Shown here one piece after another: positions 8,469-17,530 of a stretch of 64,000 bases of DNA (position 1 is its first letter; each line of letters begins with the position of its first letter). The position numbers were made by a program, and so were the translations under genes. The notes below the pieces were generated by a model. That model worked only from the letters and a program-made list of their open reading frames with translations. It was not told the DNA's origin and ran no database searches. The stretch lies in NCBI GenBank assembly GCA_022340865.1, contig JAJDNC010000009.1, positions 22,118-86,117 of the forward strand, in the 5' to 3' direction. This DNA comes from Gemmatimonadota bacterium. GTDB taxonomy: Bacteria > Gemmatimonadota > Gemmatimonadetes > Longimicrobiales > Gaopeijiaceae.

Positions 8469-9704
8469 CTATCGGGAGTTTCCCCCGGGGGGGTGTGGGG
8501 GAACGGGGTGGGGTGCCAGCGCCTCCCGTACCACCCCCGCCAGCCGCGCCACGCCTTCGCGTATGGCCTCGGGGTCGACGTTGCTGAAGTTCAGGCGCAT
8601 GGTGTTCCGCTTGCCGCCGTGCACGGAGAAGAAGCCCCCCGGCACGTACGCCACCTTCTTCGCGATGGCCGCCTGGAAGAGCTCCGTGGCGTCGAGGTCG
8701 GCCGGCAGCTCCACCCAGACGAACATCCCCCCCTCGGGCCGGCTCCACCGGGCGACGCCCGAGAGGTGCTCGCCCAGGGCCTCGAGCATGGCGTCGCACC
8801 GGGCCCCGTGGGTCGTCCGCAGGGCGGCGAGATGCCCCTCCACCCGCCCCTGGCCCAGGAACTCGGCCACGGCCCGCTGATAGAGGGTGGTGGACTCCAG
8901 GTCGAGGGACTCCCGCAGCGTGGTGATCCGGGGCATGAGCTCGACCGGCGCCACCATCCACCCCAGGCGCAGCGCCGGGGCCAGCATCTTCGAGAAGGAA
9001 CCCAGGTAGAACACCATCCCTTCGTCGTCGTACGCCTTCACGGGAGGGAGGGGATCCCCCGTGAAGCGGAGCGATCCGTAGGGATCGTCCTCCACCAGGG
9101 GGACGCGGTGCTCCGCCGCCAGCCGGGCCAGCCGCTCCCGGCTCTCCGCCGCGATGGACACGCCCAGGGGGTTGTGGAAGTCCGTGACCAGCACGAGGAG
9201 ACGCGGCCGCGGCTCCCGCCGGAAGGCGGCCTCCACGGCGTCCACGTCCACGCCGAGGTCCAGGTCGGTGGGCACGGTACGCACCTCCGCCCCCCGCCCC
9301 ACCGTGACCTGCTGGATCCCGGTGAACGTGACCTCCTCGATGACCGCCGGATCCCCGGGGTCCAGGAAGAGGCGGGAGAGGATGGCGAGCCCCTGCTGGT
9401 TCCCGTTGGTGATGAAGACCTGCTCGGGCGTGCAGGAGACCCCCCGGGCCTCCATGAGCTCCGCGATCCGGGCCCGGAGGGGCGGATGCTGGGGGCTGTA
9501 CTGCAGGGCCCGGAATCCGTCCCGGGTGAGCACCGTGTCCAGGCACTCCCGTAGGCCCTGGAGCGGAAGGCACTCGCCGGCGGGTAGGCCACCGGCCAGC
9601 GAGATGATCTCCGGGTCGACGGCGTAGTGGAGCAGCTCGCGAAGCACCGAGCGCTCGAGCCTCGTCCCCTCCGTGCTCAGGGCGTAGTCGAATGTGGTAG
9701 CCAT
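8469..9704 (-). CDS. PLP-dependent aminotransferase, class I (MocR/LysN-like)
   Basis: The 411-residue fold-type I aminotransferase has SLAGGLP near residue 38, QYSPQHPPLR, FITNGNQQGL, the HNPLG Asn (178), VEDDPYG (Asp near 206) and the Schiff-base Lys239 in GSFSKMLAP. It most resembles the 2-aminoadipate/multi-substrate aminotransferase group, including stand-alone MocR-type domains; no DNA-binding domain is present. The Pro/Gly-rich tail (HPVPPHPPGG) is unusual. It lies 188 bp upstream of the tricarboxylate operon on the same strand, so co-transcription is possible but not shown. If the operon makes or breaks a 2-oxoadipate-type acid, this enzyme could link it to an amino acid; that is conjecture. 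Confidence 0.85.
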   Translation of the reverse strand: MATTFDYALSTEGTRLERSVLRELLHYAVDPEIISLAGGLPAGECLPLQGLRECLDTVLTRDGFRALQYSPQHPPLRARIAELMEARGVSCTPEQVFITNGNQQGLAILSRLFLDPGDPAVIEEVTFTGIQQVTVGRGAEVRTVPTDLDLGVDVDAVEAAFRREPRPRLLVLVTDFHNPLGVSIAAESRERLARLAAEHRVPLVEDDPYGSLRFTGDPLPPVKAYDDEGMVFYLGSFSKMLAPALRLGWMVAPVELMPRITTLRESLDLESTTLYQRAVAEFLGQGRVEGHLAALRTTHGARCDAMLEALGEHLSGVARWSRPEGGMFVWVELPADLDATELFQAAIAKKVAYVPGGFFSVHGGKRNTMRLNFSNVDPEAIREGVARLAGVVREALAPHPVPPHPPGGNSR

Positions 9705-9825
9705 GCCTCGATCATAGCCCCGGCCCCCGCGCGCGCAATCGGCGAGAGCGGCGGGCGGCCCGTCGCCGGCAGGCGGGCGAGGATCCGGCCGCTCCTCGTC
9801 GGCCCCGCCGGCGACCGGCGCCTCC

Positions 9826-12800
9826 TCAGCCTCCCGGTGTCACCAGCGCTCCCACGTTCCGCTGCCGCAGGCGGGCATTGAAGCTCGCCACCGCGCCCGC
9901 GAGGACGCCGGCGTAGTGCTGCTTCGCCGTCCGCGCGCGGTCGTGCAAGATGTCCGCCACCTCCTTCTCCTGCTGCGTCGGCGCGAAGTCCGAGCTCTCG
10001 ATCTCCTGGGCCAGGTACTCGATGCGCGCCCCCAGCATCATGGGCCAGCGGATGACGTCCTGTCCCCGGCCGCTCTCCTTGAGCTGGGTGAGCGCGCCCT
10101 CGGCGTCCATGAGGGCGCCGTTCAGGGAATCCACCGCCGCGCGGAGGTCGGCGTTCCCGGCGGCGCCGCCTCCGAGGGTCGTGTCCCCGGCCAGGGTGTT
10201 CTTCAGCGTGACGAGCTGGCCGCGCATGAGCTCGTACCCGTTCACCATGGCCACCACGCTCTCCAGGTCCGCCTTCAGGGAGGCGAGAAGCGGCGCCTGC
10301 AGGGCGATGTCGGCCGCGGTGCCTCCCGAGTGCGGGTCCTTCCTCACGACGAGCTGCTTGGCCTGGTCTGCGCCGGCGCCCTTCAGCGTCACCGTGTAGG
10401 TGCCCGGCGGCTGCAGGAGCGCGCCCTGACCGATGTCGGGAGACTCACGCCAGCCGTCCTTGTTCAGCTCGATGTACGGCGCTCCGATGGGCTCGGTGCG
10501 CATCTTCACCATGGGCGTCTGCTCGCCCTGGAGGTTCCACCACACGCGGTTGATGCCGGCGTGGCCCCGGGTCTTCAGCGTGCGCACGACCTGACCCGCC
10601 GCGTTCCCGATCTCCAGGGAGATGGTGTCCTTGCTGGCGGTCTTCAGCCAGAAGTCCAGGGACGCCCCGTACCGCGGGTTCTGGCCGGCGGACGGATCCT
10701 CGAAGGGCGCCGCGATGCCCTCGGCGCTGCGGAAGCGCCACGCCTCACGGGGCGCGAACAGGTGCGCGTCGCTCTCGGCCACCGCGTCGGTGAGCCGCTC
10801 CAGGGGAGTGATGTCGTCCAGGATCCACACGCCCCGCCCGTACGTCGCCACCACCAGGTCGTGGAAGTGCGGCTGCACGACGATCCAGTAGACCGGCGCG
10901 TGGGGCAGGTTGGTCTGCAGCGGCTGCCAGTGCGCCGCGTCGTCGAAGGAGACGTAGAGCCCGTTCTCGGTCCCCGCGTACAGCAGGCCCCGGCGCACGG
11001 GGTCCTCCGTGACGACGTGGGTGTAGCTCAGCGGGCTCTTCGGGATCCCGTCCACCATGAGCCGCCAGTGCGCGCCGTAGTCCGTGGTCTTGTAGATCCA
11101 CGGGTCGAAGTCGTCCGCCTGGTGGCCGTCCACCGTGAGGTACGCCGTCCCGGCGTCCCAGCGTGACGGCGTGATGCTCGAGATGGTGCCCCAGTCCGGC
11201 AGCCCCGGCAGGTTCCTGGTCACGTTCGTCCACGTCTTGCCGTCGTCGCGGGTGAGCTGCACCCGGCCGTCGTTGGTGCCCACCCAGATGAGGCCGGCGG
11301 TGACCGGCGACTCGCTGATCCGGTAGATGGTGCCCGAGTACTCCACCCCGATGTTGTCGGGCGTGAGGCCGCCGCTCGGCCCCATGCGCGTGGTGTCGTC
11401 GCGGGTGAGGTCGGGGCTCATGACCTGCCAGCTCATGCCGCCGTCGTGGGTCACGTGCACGTGCTGGCTGCCCACGTACACCGTGTTGTGGTCGTGGGGC
11501 GAGATGGTGAGGGGGAAGTCCCACACGAAGCGGTACCTCACGTCCCTGGCCGGCCACCCGATGGTGGACATGGGCCATACTTCGACGTTCTGCACCAGCT
11601 TGCTCTTGCGGTCGTAGCGGGTGACGATGCCGCCCACGCCCCCCGAGCCCGACGCGCTGGACCAGACCAGGTCGTCGTTCACGGTGTCCGGCGTGGCCCA
11701 GCCGCTCTCGCCGCCGCCCACCGTGCTCCAGTCACCCCGGGGGATGCCGCCGAACCCGAAGCCGCCGCCGGAACGGTTGTTGCTGGGACCCATGTAGCTG
11801 GGCCCGTCCTGACGGTTCACGTAGACCCGGTACGGGACGGCGTTGTCGGTCTCCACGTGGTACACCTGCGCGATGGCGAGCTGGATGCGGTTCCACGACT
11901 TGCCGCGGTTCTCGCTGATGGAGACGCCCACGTCGCTGCTCACGATCATGCGGTTCCCGTCGGTGGGATCGATCCACATGTCGTGGTGGTCGCCGCCGGG
12001 CTGCTCCGGGAAGGGCAGGTCCACCGTGTGCAGGCCGCCGTCCAGCGTCTTCGTGAACGAAGCGGTGAGGAAGTAGGCCTCGTTCTCGTTGTCCGGCGAC
12101 GCGATCATGCGCGTGTAGTACGCGCCGCGGCCGCTCAGCTCCCGGTCGGCGTTCACCATGGTGAACGACGCGCCGCCGTTGTCCGAGCGCCACAGCTTGC
12201 CCGGCTTGGTCTGCAGGGTGCCCTCGGGGGTGACGTCGGGGGTGCCGTCACCGGCCTCGACGAGGGCCCAGACCCGCTGGGGGTCCGACGCCGACACCGC
12301 GACGCTGGTCTTGCCGAAGGGGTAGGTGGGGAGCCCGGCGCTGAGGCGCTTCCAGGTGTCGCCCCCGTCGGTGCTCTTCCAGATGCCGCTCCCGGCGCCG
12401 CCGCTGAAGCGGCCCCAGGTGTGGATGACGAACTGCCACGTCCCGGCGTACACGATCCGCGGGTTCGTCGGGTCGATGACCACGTCGTCGGCGCCCGTGC
12501 TGTCGTTGACGAAGAGCACCTTCTTCCAGGTCGTGCCTCCGTCCGTGGTGCGCCACACGCCGCGCACGGACTGGGGGCCGTACCCCGTGCCCTCCACCGC
12601 GGCAAACACCACGTTTTCGTCCGTGGGGTCGACGGCGATGCGAGCGATGCGCCCGCTCTCCTCCAGCCCCATGCGCTTCCACGTCGTGCCGGCATCCGTC
12701 GATTTGTAGATGCCGTCGCCCAGGGAGATGTGGCTGCGGATGAACGGCTCCCCGGTCCCCGCCCACACCACGTTGGGATTCGACGACGCCACCGCCAGCG

Positions 12801-13110
12801 CACCGATGGACTGCGCCGGCTCCCTGTCGAAGACCGGTGTCCAGTGGATGCCCCCGTCGGTGGTCTTCCAGACGCCGCCGGACGCCGCCCCGGCGTAGTA
12901 GGTGGAGCGGTCTCCCGGCACGCCCACCACGGCGGAGGCGCGGTTCCCCTCCGGGCCGATGTAGCGGTACCGGAGCGATGCCCAGGACGTGGAGTCCGGG
13001 CCGGCGGGACTCGGCGAGCCCTTCTGGGCCCCGAGGGCCGTGGGCGCGAAGGAGAGGATTGCGAGGAGGGGGAGCAGGAGGGCAGCGACACGACGCGACG
13101 ACGGAGGCAT
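9826..13110 (-). CDS. Exported BNR/Asp-box beta-propeller protein (VPS10-like), copy 1
   Basis: The 1,094-residue protein starts at the ATG at 13110 with a clear signal peptide (MPPSSRRVAALLLPLLAILSFAPTALGAQ). Residues about 45-790 hold at least ten Asp-box repeats of the S/T-x-D-x-G-x-T-W type (KTTDGGIHW, KSTDAGTTW, RTTDGGTTW, KSTDGGDTW, LTRDDGKTW and others), forming one or two sortilin-type propellers. The C-terminal 270 residues carry a Gly-rich loop, a beta domain ending PPGTYTVTLK, and a helical tail. Proteins of this type are often annotated as glycosyl hydrolases, but no sialidase catalytic set is evident. It is divergent from copy 2 and a paralogue of copies 2 and 3. Likely role: periplasmic or surface binding or processing, unproven. 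Confidence 0.85.
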   Translation of the reverse strand: MPPSSRRVAALLLPLLAILSFAPTALGAQKGSPSPAGPDSTSWASLRYRYIGPEGNRASAVVGVPGDRSTYYAGAASGGVWKTTDGGIHWTPVFDREPAQSIGALAVASSNPNVVWAGTGEPFIRSHISLGDGIYKSTDAGTTWKRMGLEESGRIARIAVDPTDENVVFAAVEGTGYGPQSVRGVWRTTDGGTTWKKVLFVNDSTGADDVVIDPTNPRIVYAGTWQFVIHTWGRFSGGAGSGIWKSTDGGDTWKRLSAGLPTYPFGKTSVAVSASDPQRVWALVEAGDGTPDVTPEGTLQTKPGKLWRSDNGGASFTMVNADRELSGRGAYYTRMIASPDNENEAYFLTASFTKTLDGGLHTVDLPFPEQPGGDHHDMWIDPTDGNRMIVSSDVGVSISENRGKSWNRIQLAIAQVYHVETDNAVPYRVYVNRQDGPSYMGPSNNRSGGGFGFGGIPRGDWSTVGGGESGWATPDTVNDDLVWSSASGSGGVGGIVTRYDRKSKLVQNVEVWPMSTIGWPARDVRYRFVWDFPLTISPHDHNTVYVGSQHVHVTHDGGMSWQVMSPDLTRDDTTRMGPSGGLTPDNIGVEYSGTIYRISESPVTAGLIWVGTNDGRVQLTRDDGKTWTNVTRNLPGLPDWGTISSITPSRWDAGTAYLTVDGHQADDFDPWIYKTTDYGAHWRLMVDGIPKSPLSYTHVVTEDPVRRGLLYAGTENGLYVSFDDAAHWQPLQTNLPHAPVYWIVVQPHFHDLVVATYGRGVWILDDITPLERLTDAVAESDAHLFAPREAWRFRSAEGIAAPFEDPSAGQNPRYGASLDFWLKTASKDTISLEIGNAAGQVVRTLKTRGHAGINRVWWNLQGEQTPMVKMRTEPIGAPYIELNKDGWRESPDIGQGALLQPPGTYTVTLKGAGADQAKQLVVRKDPHSGGTAADIALQAPLLASLKADLESVVAMVNGYELMRGQLVTLKNTLAGDTTLGGGAAGNADLRAAVDSLNGALMDAEGALTQLKESGRGQDVIRWPMMLGARIEYLAQEIESSDFAPTQQEKEVADILHDRARTAKQHYAGVLAGAVASFNARLRQRNVGALVTPGG

Positions 13111-13401
13111 GGCGGAGCTCCCGGTCAGGTGCGACGGGTGCGGGATCCTGTCGGACAGGATCCGGGGGTGCTCCGACAATTGGCGGGGATGGGCCCCGGA
13201 GCGCAATCGTCGCCGGCGCGGGGGGATCCCTCCGTAGGGGCTCGCGCCCGTGGCGGGCCACAGACGACGTCCGGACCCGGAGCTGGATGCCGAGGGAGGG
13301 TTCGCCGGGGAGGGTTTGATCGGGTTGCCGCTCCCGGGCGGGCGACCTACCGTCCCCGCCGGCTACTGCCGCACGGACAGCAACGCCCCCCTGGAGGCAT
13401 C
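13111..13401. promoter_or_regulatory. Divergent intergenic region between BNR proteins 1 and 2
   Basis: About 290 bp separate the two divergent starts and should hold both promoters. I see no confident sigma-70 pair. The plus-strand gene has a good ribosome site (GGAGG just before 13402). A perfect 21-bp palindrome sits 33 bp upstream of the minus-strand start (listed separately). Confidence 0.5.
13143..13163. promoter_or_regulatory. Perfect palindrome, candidate operator or leader hairpin
   Basis: GGATCCTGTC (13143-13152) is followed by one G and its exact reverse complement GACAGGATCC (13154-13163). It lies in the shared upstream region of two divergent paralogues, 33 bp before the ATG of copy 1. 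It may be bound by a dimeric regulator or fold in the 5' leader. Confidence 0.45.
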
Positions 13402-16400
13402 ATGAGGCCCTTCCGCGTCGCCCTCGCTTCCCTGTGTGCCGCCGCCCTCTGCGCGGCCGTCGCCACCACGCCCACCTCCGCGCAGATCGAGCCCGGGCTC
13501 TTTCGAAGCCTCGGCGCCCGGAGCATCGGTCCCACGGGCATGAGCGGCCGCGTGGGCGCCATCGACGCGCTGGACTCCGATCCCGACATCATGTACGTGG
13601 GCGCCGCCACCGGCGGGCTCTGGAAGTCGGTGGACGGAGGTGTCACCTGGAAGCCCCTCACCGACGCGCTCCCGGCGGCGTCCATCGGCGCGGTCACCGT
13701 CGACCAGTCCAACCCCGACGTCGTCTGGATCGGCACCGGAGAGCGTAACCTGCGCAACTCCGCCGGCGTGGGGACGGGCGTCTATCGCTCCCTGGACGGC
13801 GGCAAGACATGGGCGAGCATGGGCCTCGAGAGCACCGGGTCCATCGACGACATCTTCATCGATCCTCGGGACGCGAACGTGGTCTACGTGGGGGCCCTGG
13901 GGAACTCGTGGAAGGACAGCGAGGACCGCGGCGTCTACAAGACCACCGACGGCGGCAGGACGTGGAAGAAGATCCTCTACGTGAACCCGCGCACCGGTGT
14001 CGGGGACATGGTCATGGACCCGTCCAACCCCAACCATCTCATCGCCGGGATGTGGGAGCACCGGCGCTGGCCGTGGTACTTCGAGTCCGGCGGCCCGGGT
14101 AGCGGCATCTACACCACGTACGACGGCGGCGACACGTGGAAACGCCTCACCTCCGCCGACGGCCTCCCCGCCGGCGAGCTCGGCCGCGTCGGCTTCGACT
14201 TCGCGCGCGGCAAGCCCGACGTGGTCTACGCGCTCGTCGAGGCGAAGCGAAGCGTGCTCATGCGCTCCGACGACGGCGGCGACACGTGGACCGTCGTCAA
14301 CCGCACGCGCAACATCGACGGGCGGCCCTTCTACTACGGCCAGGTGCGGGTCGATCCCACCAACGAGAACCACGTGTGGATCGTGGAGAGCCCCGTCAAC
14401 GAGAGCACCGACGGCGGCAGGACCTTCCACACCCTCCTGGGCTTCGACAAGGTGCACGTGGACCACCACGCCTTCTGGGTGGGGCCCCACGGCAAGGTCA
14501 TCCTCGACGGTGACGACGGCGGCGTCTACATCTCACGGGACGGCGGCGGCACCTTCCGCCACGTGCAGAACCTGCCCCTCTCGCAGTTCTACCACATCGC
14601 CGTGGACAACGACACGCCGTACCACGTGTACGGCGGCCTCCAGGACAACGGCGCCTTCGTGGGCCCGGCCATCACCTGGCACAACGGTGGCATCCGCATG
14701 TACGACTGGTCGGAGGTGGCCTTCGGAGACGGCATGGCCACCTTCCCCGACCCCAAGAACCCCCGCTACGGCTTCTCGTCCACGCAGAACGGCGACATCC
14801 TGCGCTTCGACATCACCACCGGCGAGGAGAAGGTCATCAAGCCGGCGGCGCCGGACACGGCCACCGAGCTGCGCTTCAACTGGAACGCGGCCATGGCCAC
14901 GGATCCCTTCGACGGATCCCTCTACCTCGGGAGCCAGTTCGTCCACAAGAGCACCGATGACGGTGACTCGTGGACCCGGATCAGCCCGGACCTCACCACC
15001 GACGACACCGCGCGACAGCACTACGCCACGTCCGGGGGGCTCTCCTACGACGCCTCGGGAGCCGAGGCGTTCACCACCATCATCTCCATCGCCCCGAGCC
15101 CGGTGGAGCGGGGGCTCATCTGGGTGGGCACCGACGACGGCAACGTCCAGATCACCCGTGACGGCGGGAAGACCTGGACCAACGTGGTGGGCAACGTCAA
15201 AGGCGTGCCCACCGGCACGTGGGTGCCTCACATCGAGCCCTCGAAGTTCGACAGCGCGACGGCGTTCGTGGTGTTCGACAACCACCGCCGCGGCGACGAC
15301 CGGCCGTACGTCTACGAGACCACGGACTTCGGGAAGAGCTGGACCAGCCTGGTGACGCCGAGCCTCCAGTATTTCATGCACACCGTCTCCCAGGATCCGG
15401 TGGCGCCGAACCTCCTCTGGCTGGGCTCCGAGTTCGGCATGTACGTGTCCTTCGACGGCGGCAAGAGCTGGGAGATGTGGAAGGGGCTGCCCCGGGTGCC
15501 GGTGCGCGCCATCCTCACGCACCCCCGGGACAAGGACCTGGTCATCGGCACCCACGGGCGCGGCGCGTATATCCTCGACGACGTGCGCCCGCTGGAGGCG
15601 CTGGCCCGGGATCCCTCCGTCGCCGGCCAGGCGCTCCACCTCTTCCCCATCCCGGCCGCCATCGAGTACCGGGAGGCGCAGGTGAAGGGCCCCCGCTTCC
15701 CCGGCGACGCGATGTTCGAGGGCACGAACCGGCCGTACGGCGCGCTGCTGACCTACGAGGTGGGAGGCACGACGGGTGGCCGTGACGCGACGGGCGCCGG
15801 TACGATGGCGGCAGGCTCCGGGGCGGCGGGAGCCTCCGCCGCCGACACGGCGGCCACCATCACCGTCCTCCGGGACGGGAAGGCCGTCCGCACGTTCCAC
15901 GGCCCCGCGGAGCCGGGGCTGAACCGGGTGGCGTGGGACCTCACCATGAACGCCTTCCGCTCGCCTCGCGGCGGCGGTGGCCGGGGAGGGTTCGGGCGAG
16001 CGGGTGGACCCATGGTGCTCCCGGGGACCTACACTGTGCGCGTCGCCGTCGGCAACGAGACGGTGACGGGTGACGTGACCGTGAGCCCGGATCCGCGCAT
16101 CACCGTGAGCACGGCCGACCGCCGGGCCAACCTCGACCTGATCCTCCACGCCGGCCAGCGGCAGGGCGTGGCCGCCGAGGCGGTGGACAACCTGAACGAC
16201 GCCATCCACTCGGTGGACGAGGCGGACAAGCTCCTCGGCATCCGGCACGACGCCGCTTCCGCGGCCCTGGTGGCCGCCGGCGACAGCCTGAAGATGAAGC
16301 TCGAGGGCGTGGTGGAGCTGTTCACCGGCCCCCAGGACGCGCAGGGGCTCCTGGTGAGCGAGAGCACCGTGCTGGCCAGGATCGGCTACGTGATCCGCTC

Positions 16401-16629
16401 CGTGGGCTCGTCGTGGGACGCCCCAACCCAGGCCGAGACGTCCCTCATGCAGCAGGCGGACGAGGTGTTGAAGGTGGCCCTCGACCGGTACAACGGCGTG
16501 GTGAGCCAGGACGTCGCGGCTTATCGGCAGCGTCTGCAGGCCGCTCGGGTGCAGGTCTTCCCCCAGCCGGAGACCCTGACCGTGGATTGGACCGGAGGAG
16601 GCGGGGCGCCCAGGCATGAACCGCGCTGA
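13402..16629 (+). CDS. Exported BNR/Asp-box beta-propeller protein (VPS10-like), copy 2
   Basis: The 1,075-residue protein begins at the ATG at 13402 behind GGAGG and has a signal peptide ending near TPTSAQ. Asp boxes are dense and regular (KSVDGGVTW, RSLDGGKTW, KTTDGGRTW, TTYDGGDTW, RSDDGGDTW, ITRDGGKTW, VSFDGGKSW), covering about residues 40-720. A late block (GTHGRGAYILDD) closes the second propeller. The C-terminal part has a Gly/Arg-rich insert (RGGGGRGGFGRAGG near residue 855), a beta domain with LPGTYTVRV, and a helical end. It is divergent from copy 1, and a phosphopantetheinyl transferase follows after 57 bp. Exact ligand or enzymatic activity is not known. Confidence 0.85.
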   Translation: MRPFRVALASLCAAALCAAVATTPTSAQIEPGLFRSLGARSIGPTGMSGRVGAIDALDSDPDIMYVGAATGGLWKSVDGGVTWKPLTDALPAASIGAVTVDQSNPDVVWIGTGERNLRNSAGVGTGVYRSLDGGKTWASMGLESTGSIDDIFIDPRDANVVYVGALGNSWKDSEDRGVYKTTDGGRTWKKILYVNPRTGVGDMVMDPSNPNHLIAGMWEHRRWPWYFESGGPGSGIYTTYDGGDTWKRLTSADGLPAGELGRVGFDFARGKPDVVYALVEAKRSVLMRSDDGGDTWTVVNRTRNIDGRPFYYGQVRVDPTNENHVWIVESPVNESTDGGRTFHTLLGFDKVHVDHHAFWVGPHGKVILDGDDGGVYISRDGGGTFRHVQNLPLSQFYHIAVDNDTPYHVYGGLQDNGAFVGPAITWHNGGIRMYDWSEVAFGDGMATFPDPKNPRYGFSSTQNGDILRFDITTGEEKVIKPAAPDTATELRFNWNAAMATDPFDGSLYLGSQFVHKSTDDGDSWTRISPDLTTDDTARQHYATSGGLSYDASGAEAFTTIISIAPSPVERGLIWVGTDDGNVQITRDGGKTWTNVVGNVKGVPTGTWVPHIEPSKFDSATAFVVFDNHRRGDDRPYVYETTDFGKSWTSLVTPSLQYFMHTVSQDPVAPNLLWLGSEFGMYVSFDGGKSWEMWKGLPRVPVRAILTHPRDKDLVIGTHGRGAYILDDVRPLEALARDPSVAGQALHLFPIPAAIEYREAQVKGPRFPGDAMFEGTNRPYGALLTYEVGGTTGGRDATGAGTMAAGSGAAGASAADTAATITVLRDGKAVRTFHGPAEPGLNRVAWDLTMNAFRSPRGGGGRGGFGRAGGPMVLPGTYTVRVAVGNETVTGDVTVSPDPRITVSTADRRANLDLILHAGQRQGVAAEAVDNLNDAIHSVDEADKLLGIRHDAASAALVAAGDSLKMKLEGVVELFTGPQDAQGLLVSESTVLARIGYVIRSVGSSWDAPTQAETSLMQQADEVLKVALDRYNGVVSQDVAAYRQRLQAARVQVFPQPETLTVDWTGGGGAPRHEPR

Positions 16630-16686
16630 GGGGAGCCGCGGCGCCGTCCGTCGCCCTCAGGCCCCCATGTCCACCGTGACGCGCTG

Positions 16687-17433
16687 ATGCCCGCCGGGCC
16701 TCCGAGCACCCGCCCGGTGGACGTGTGGCTCGCGCGCATCCGCGAGCCGTGCGACCCCGCCGTCCTCGGGGCGGCCCGGGGGCGCCTCGAGATGTGGGAG
16801 GAGGAGCGCCTCGGGCGGCTCCGACGCACGGAGGACCAGATCCGCTTCGCCGCGGCGCACGTCCTGGTGCGGGTGCTCCTCTCGACCCTGCGTCCCGTGC
16901 GCGCCACCGGGTGGCGGCTCGCGGAGACCCCGGAAGGGAAGCCCTTCGTGAGCTCTCCCGGCACCGACCCTGCGCTGCACTTCAGCCTGTCGCACACCGC
17001 GGGCCTGGTGGGGTGCGCCGCCGCGGCGAGCGTCCCCGTCGGCTTCGACGTGGAGGCCCTGGAGCGCCGCCTCCGGGTGGAAGGCCTGGCGCGGCACGCC
17101 CTGACCCCCACGGAGATCGCCACCCGACCCGGGGACGGGCCGCCGTCGGCGCGCTGGTTCCTCCGCCATTGGACGCTCAAGGAGGCGCTGCTGAAGGCGG
17201 TGGGCCTGGGGCTCAGGGTCTCGCTGCGGAGCGTGGAGGTCTCGCCGGGCGCCGGCGGCCCTGCGACCATCCACCACCTGCCGGAGGCCTTCGGCGACCC
17301 GGGTGACTGGCGGGCGCACACCCTGGAGCCCCTGGACACCCACGTGGCGGCGGTGGCGGCCCGGGCCGGCACCCCCCTGGACGTCCGCTGGAGGGTCCTC
17401 GAGGTCGACGAGGTCCTGGAGGCGTTCGTGTAG
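16687..17433 (+). CDS. 4'-phosphopantetheinyl transferase, Sfp type
   Basis: The 248-residue protein moves the phosphopantetheine arm of CoA to carrier-protein serines. The Sfp-type signatures are present: FSLSHTAGLVGCAAA, the Mg-binding GFDVEALE (Asp121, Glu123), and WTLKEALLKAVGLGL with catalytic Glu166 and Lys170. Length fits the Sfp group rather than the short AcpS group. The start at ATG 16687 directly follows TGATG. No polyketide or peptide synthetase genes are in the window, so its target (fatty-acid ACP, a secondary-metabolite carrier or a lysine-pathway protein) is open. The citrate-lyase ACP uses a different arm and should not be its substrate. Confidence 0.9.
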   Translation: MPAGPPSTRPVDVWLARIREPCDPAVLGAARGRLEMWEEERLGRLRRTEDQIRFAAAHVLVRVLLSTLRPVRATGWRLAETPEGKPFVSSPGTDPALHFSLSHTAGLVGCAAAASVPVGFDVEALERRLRVEGLARHALTPTEIATRPGDGPPSARWFLRHWTLKEALLKAVGLGLRVSLRSVEVSPGAGGPATIHHLPEAFGDPGDWRAHTLEPLDTHVAAVAARAGTPLDVRWRVLEVDEVLEAFV

Positions 17434-17451
17434 GGCGGAGCGGCGCCGCCC
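17433..17451. terminator. Small GC hairpin after the phosphopantetheinyl transferase
   Basis: GGGCGG (17433-17438) pairs with CCGCCC (17446-17451) across a 7-nt loop right at the transferase stop, between convergent genes. There is no T-run, so this is a weak call. Confidence 0.25.
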
Positions 17452-17530
17452 ACGGTGGGCGACGCCGCATCGGCACTCCCGTCGCGACGGTGGGTTGTCG
17501 CCCGCCGCGCTCCTCCGGCCGCTTCCCTCC

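Noticed and set aside
11446..13401. Very long open frame upstream of BNR protein 2 on the plus strand
   Set aside because: It is the GC-rich shadow of the minus-strand BNR protein 1; codon pattern and composition (His/Arg/Val-rich) are not protein-like. The real gene starts at the ATG at 13402 with a signal peptide.
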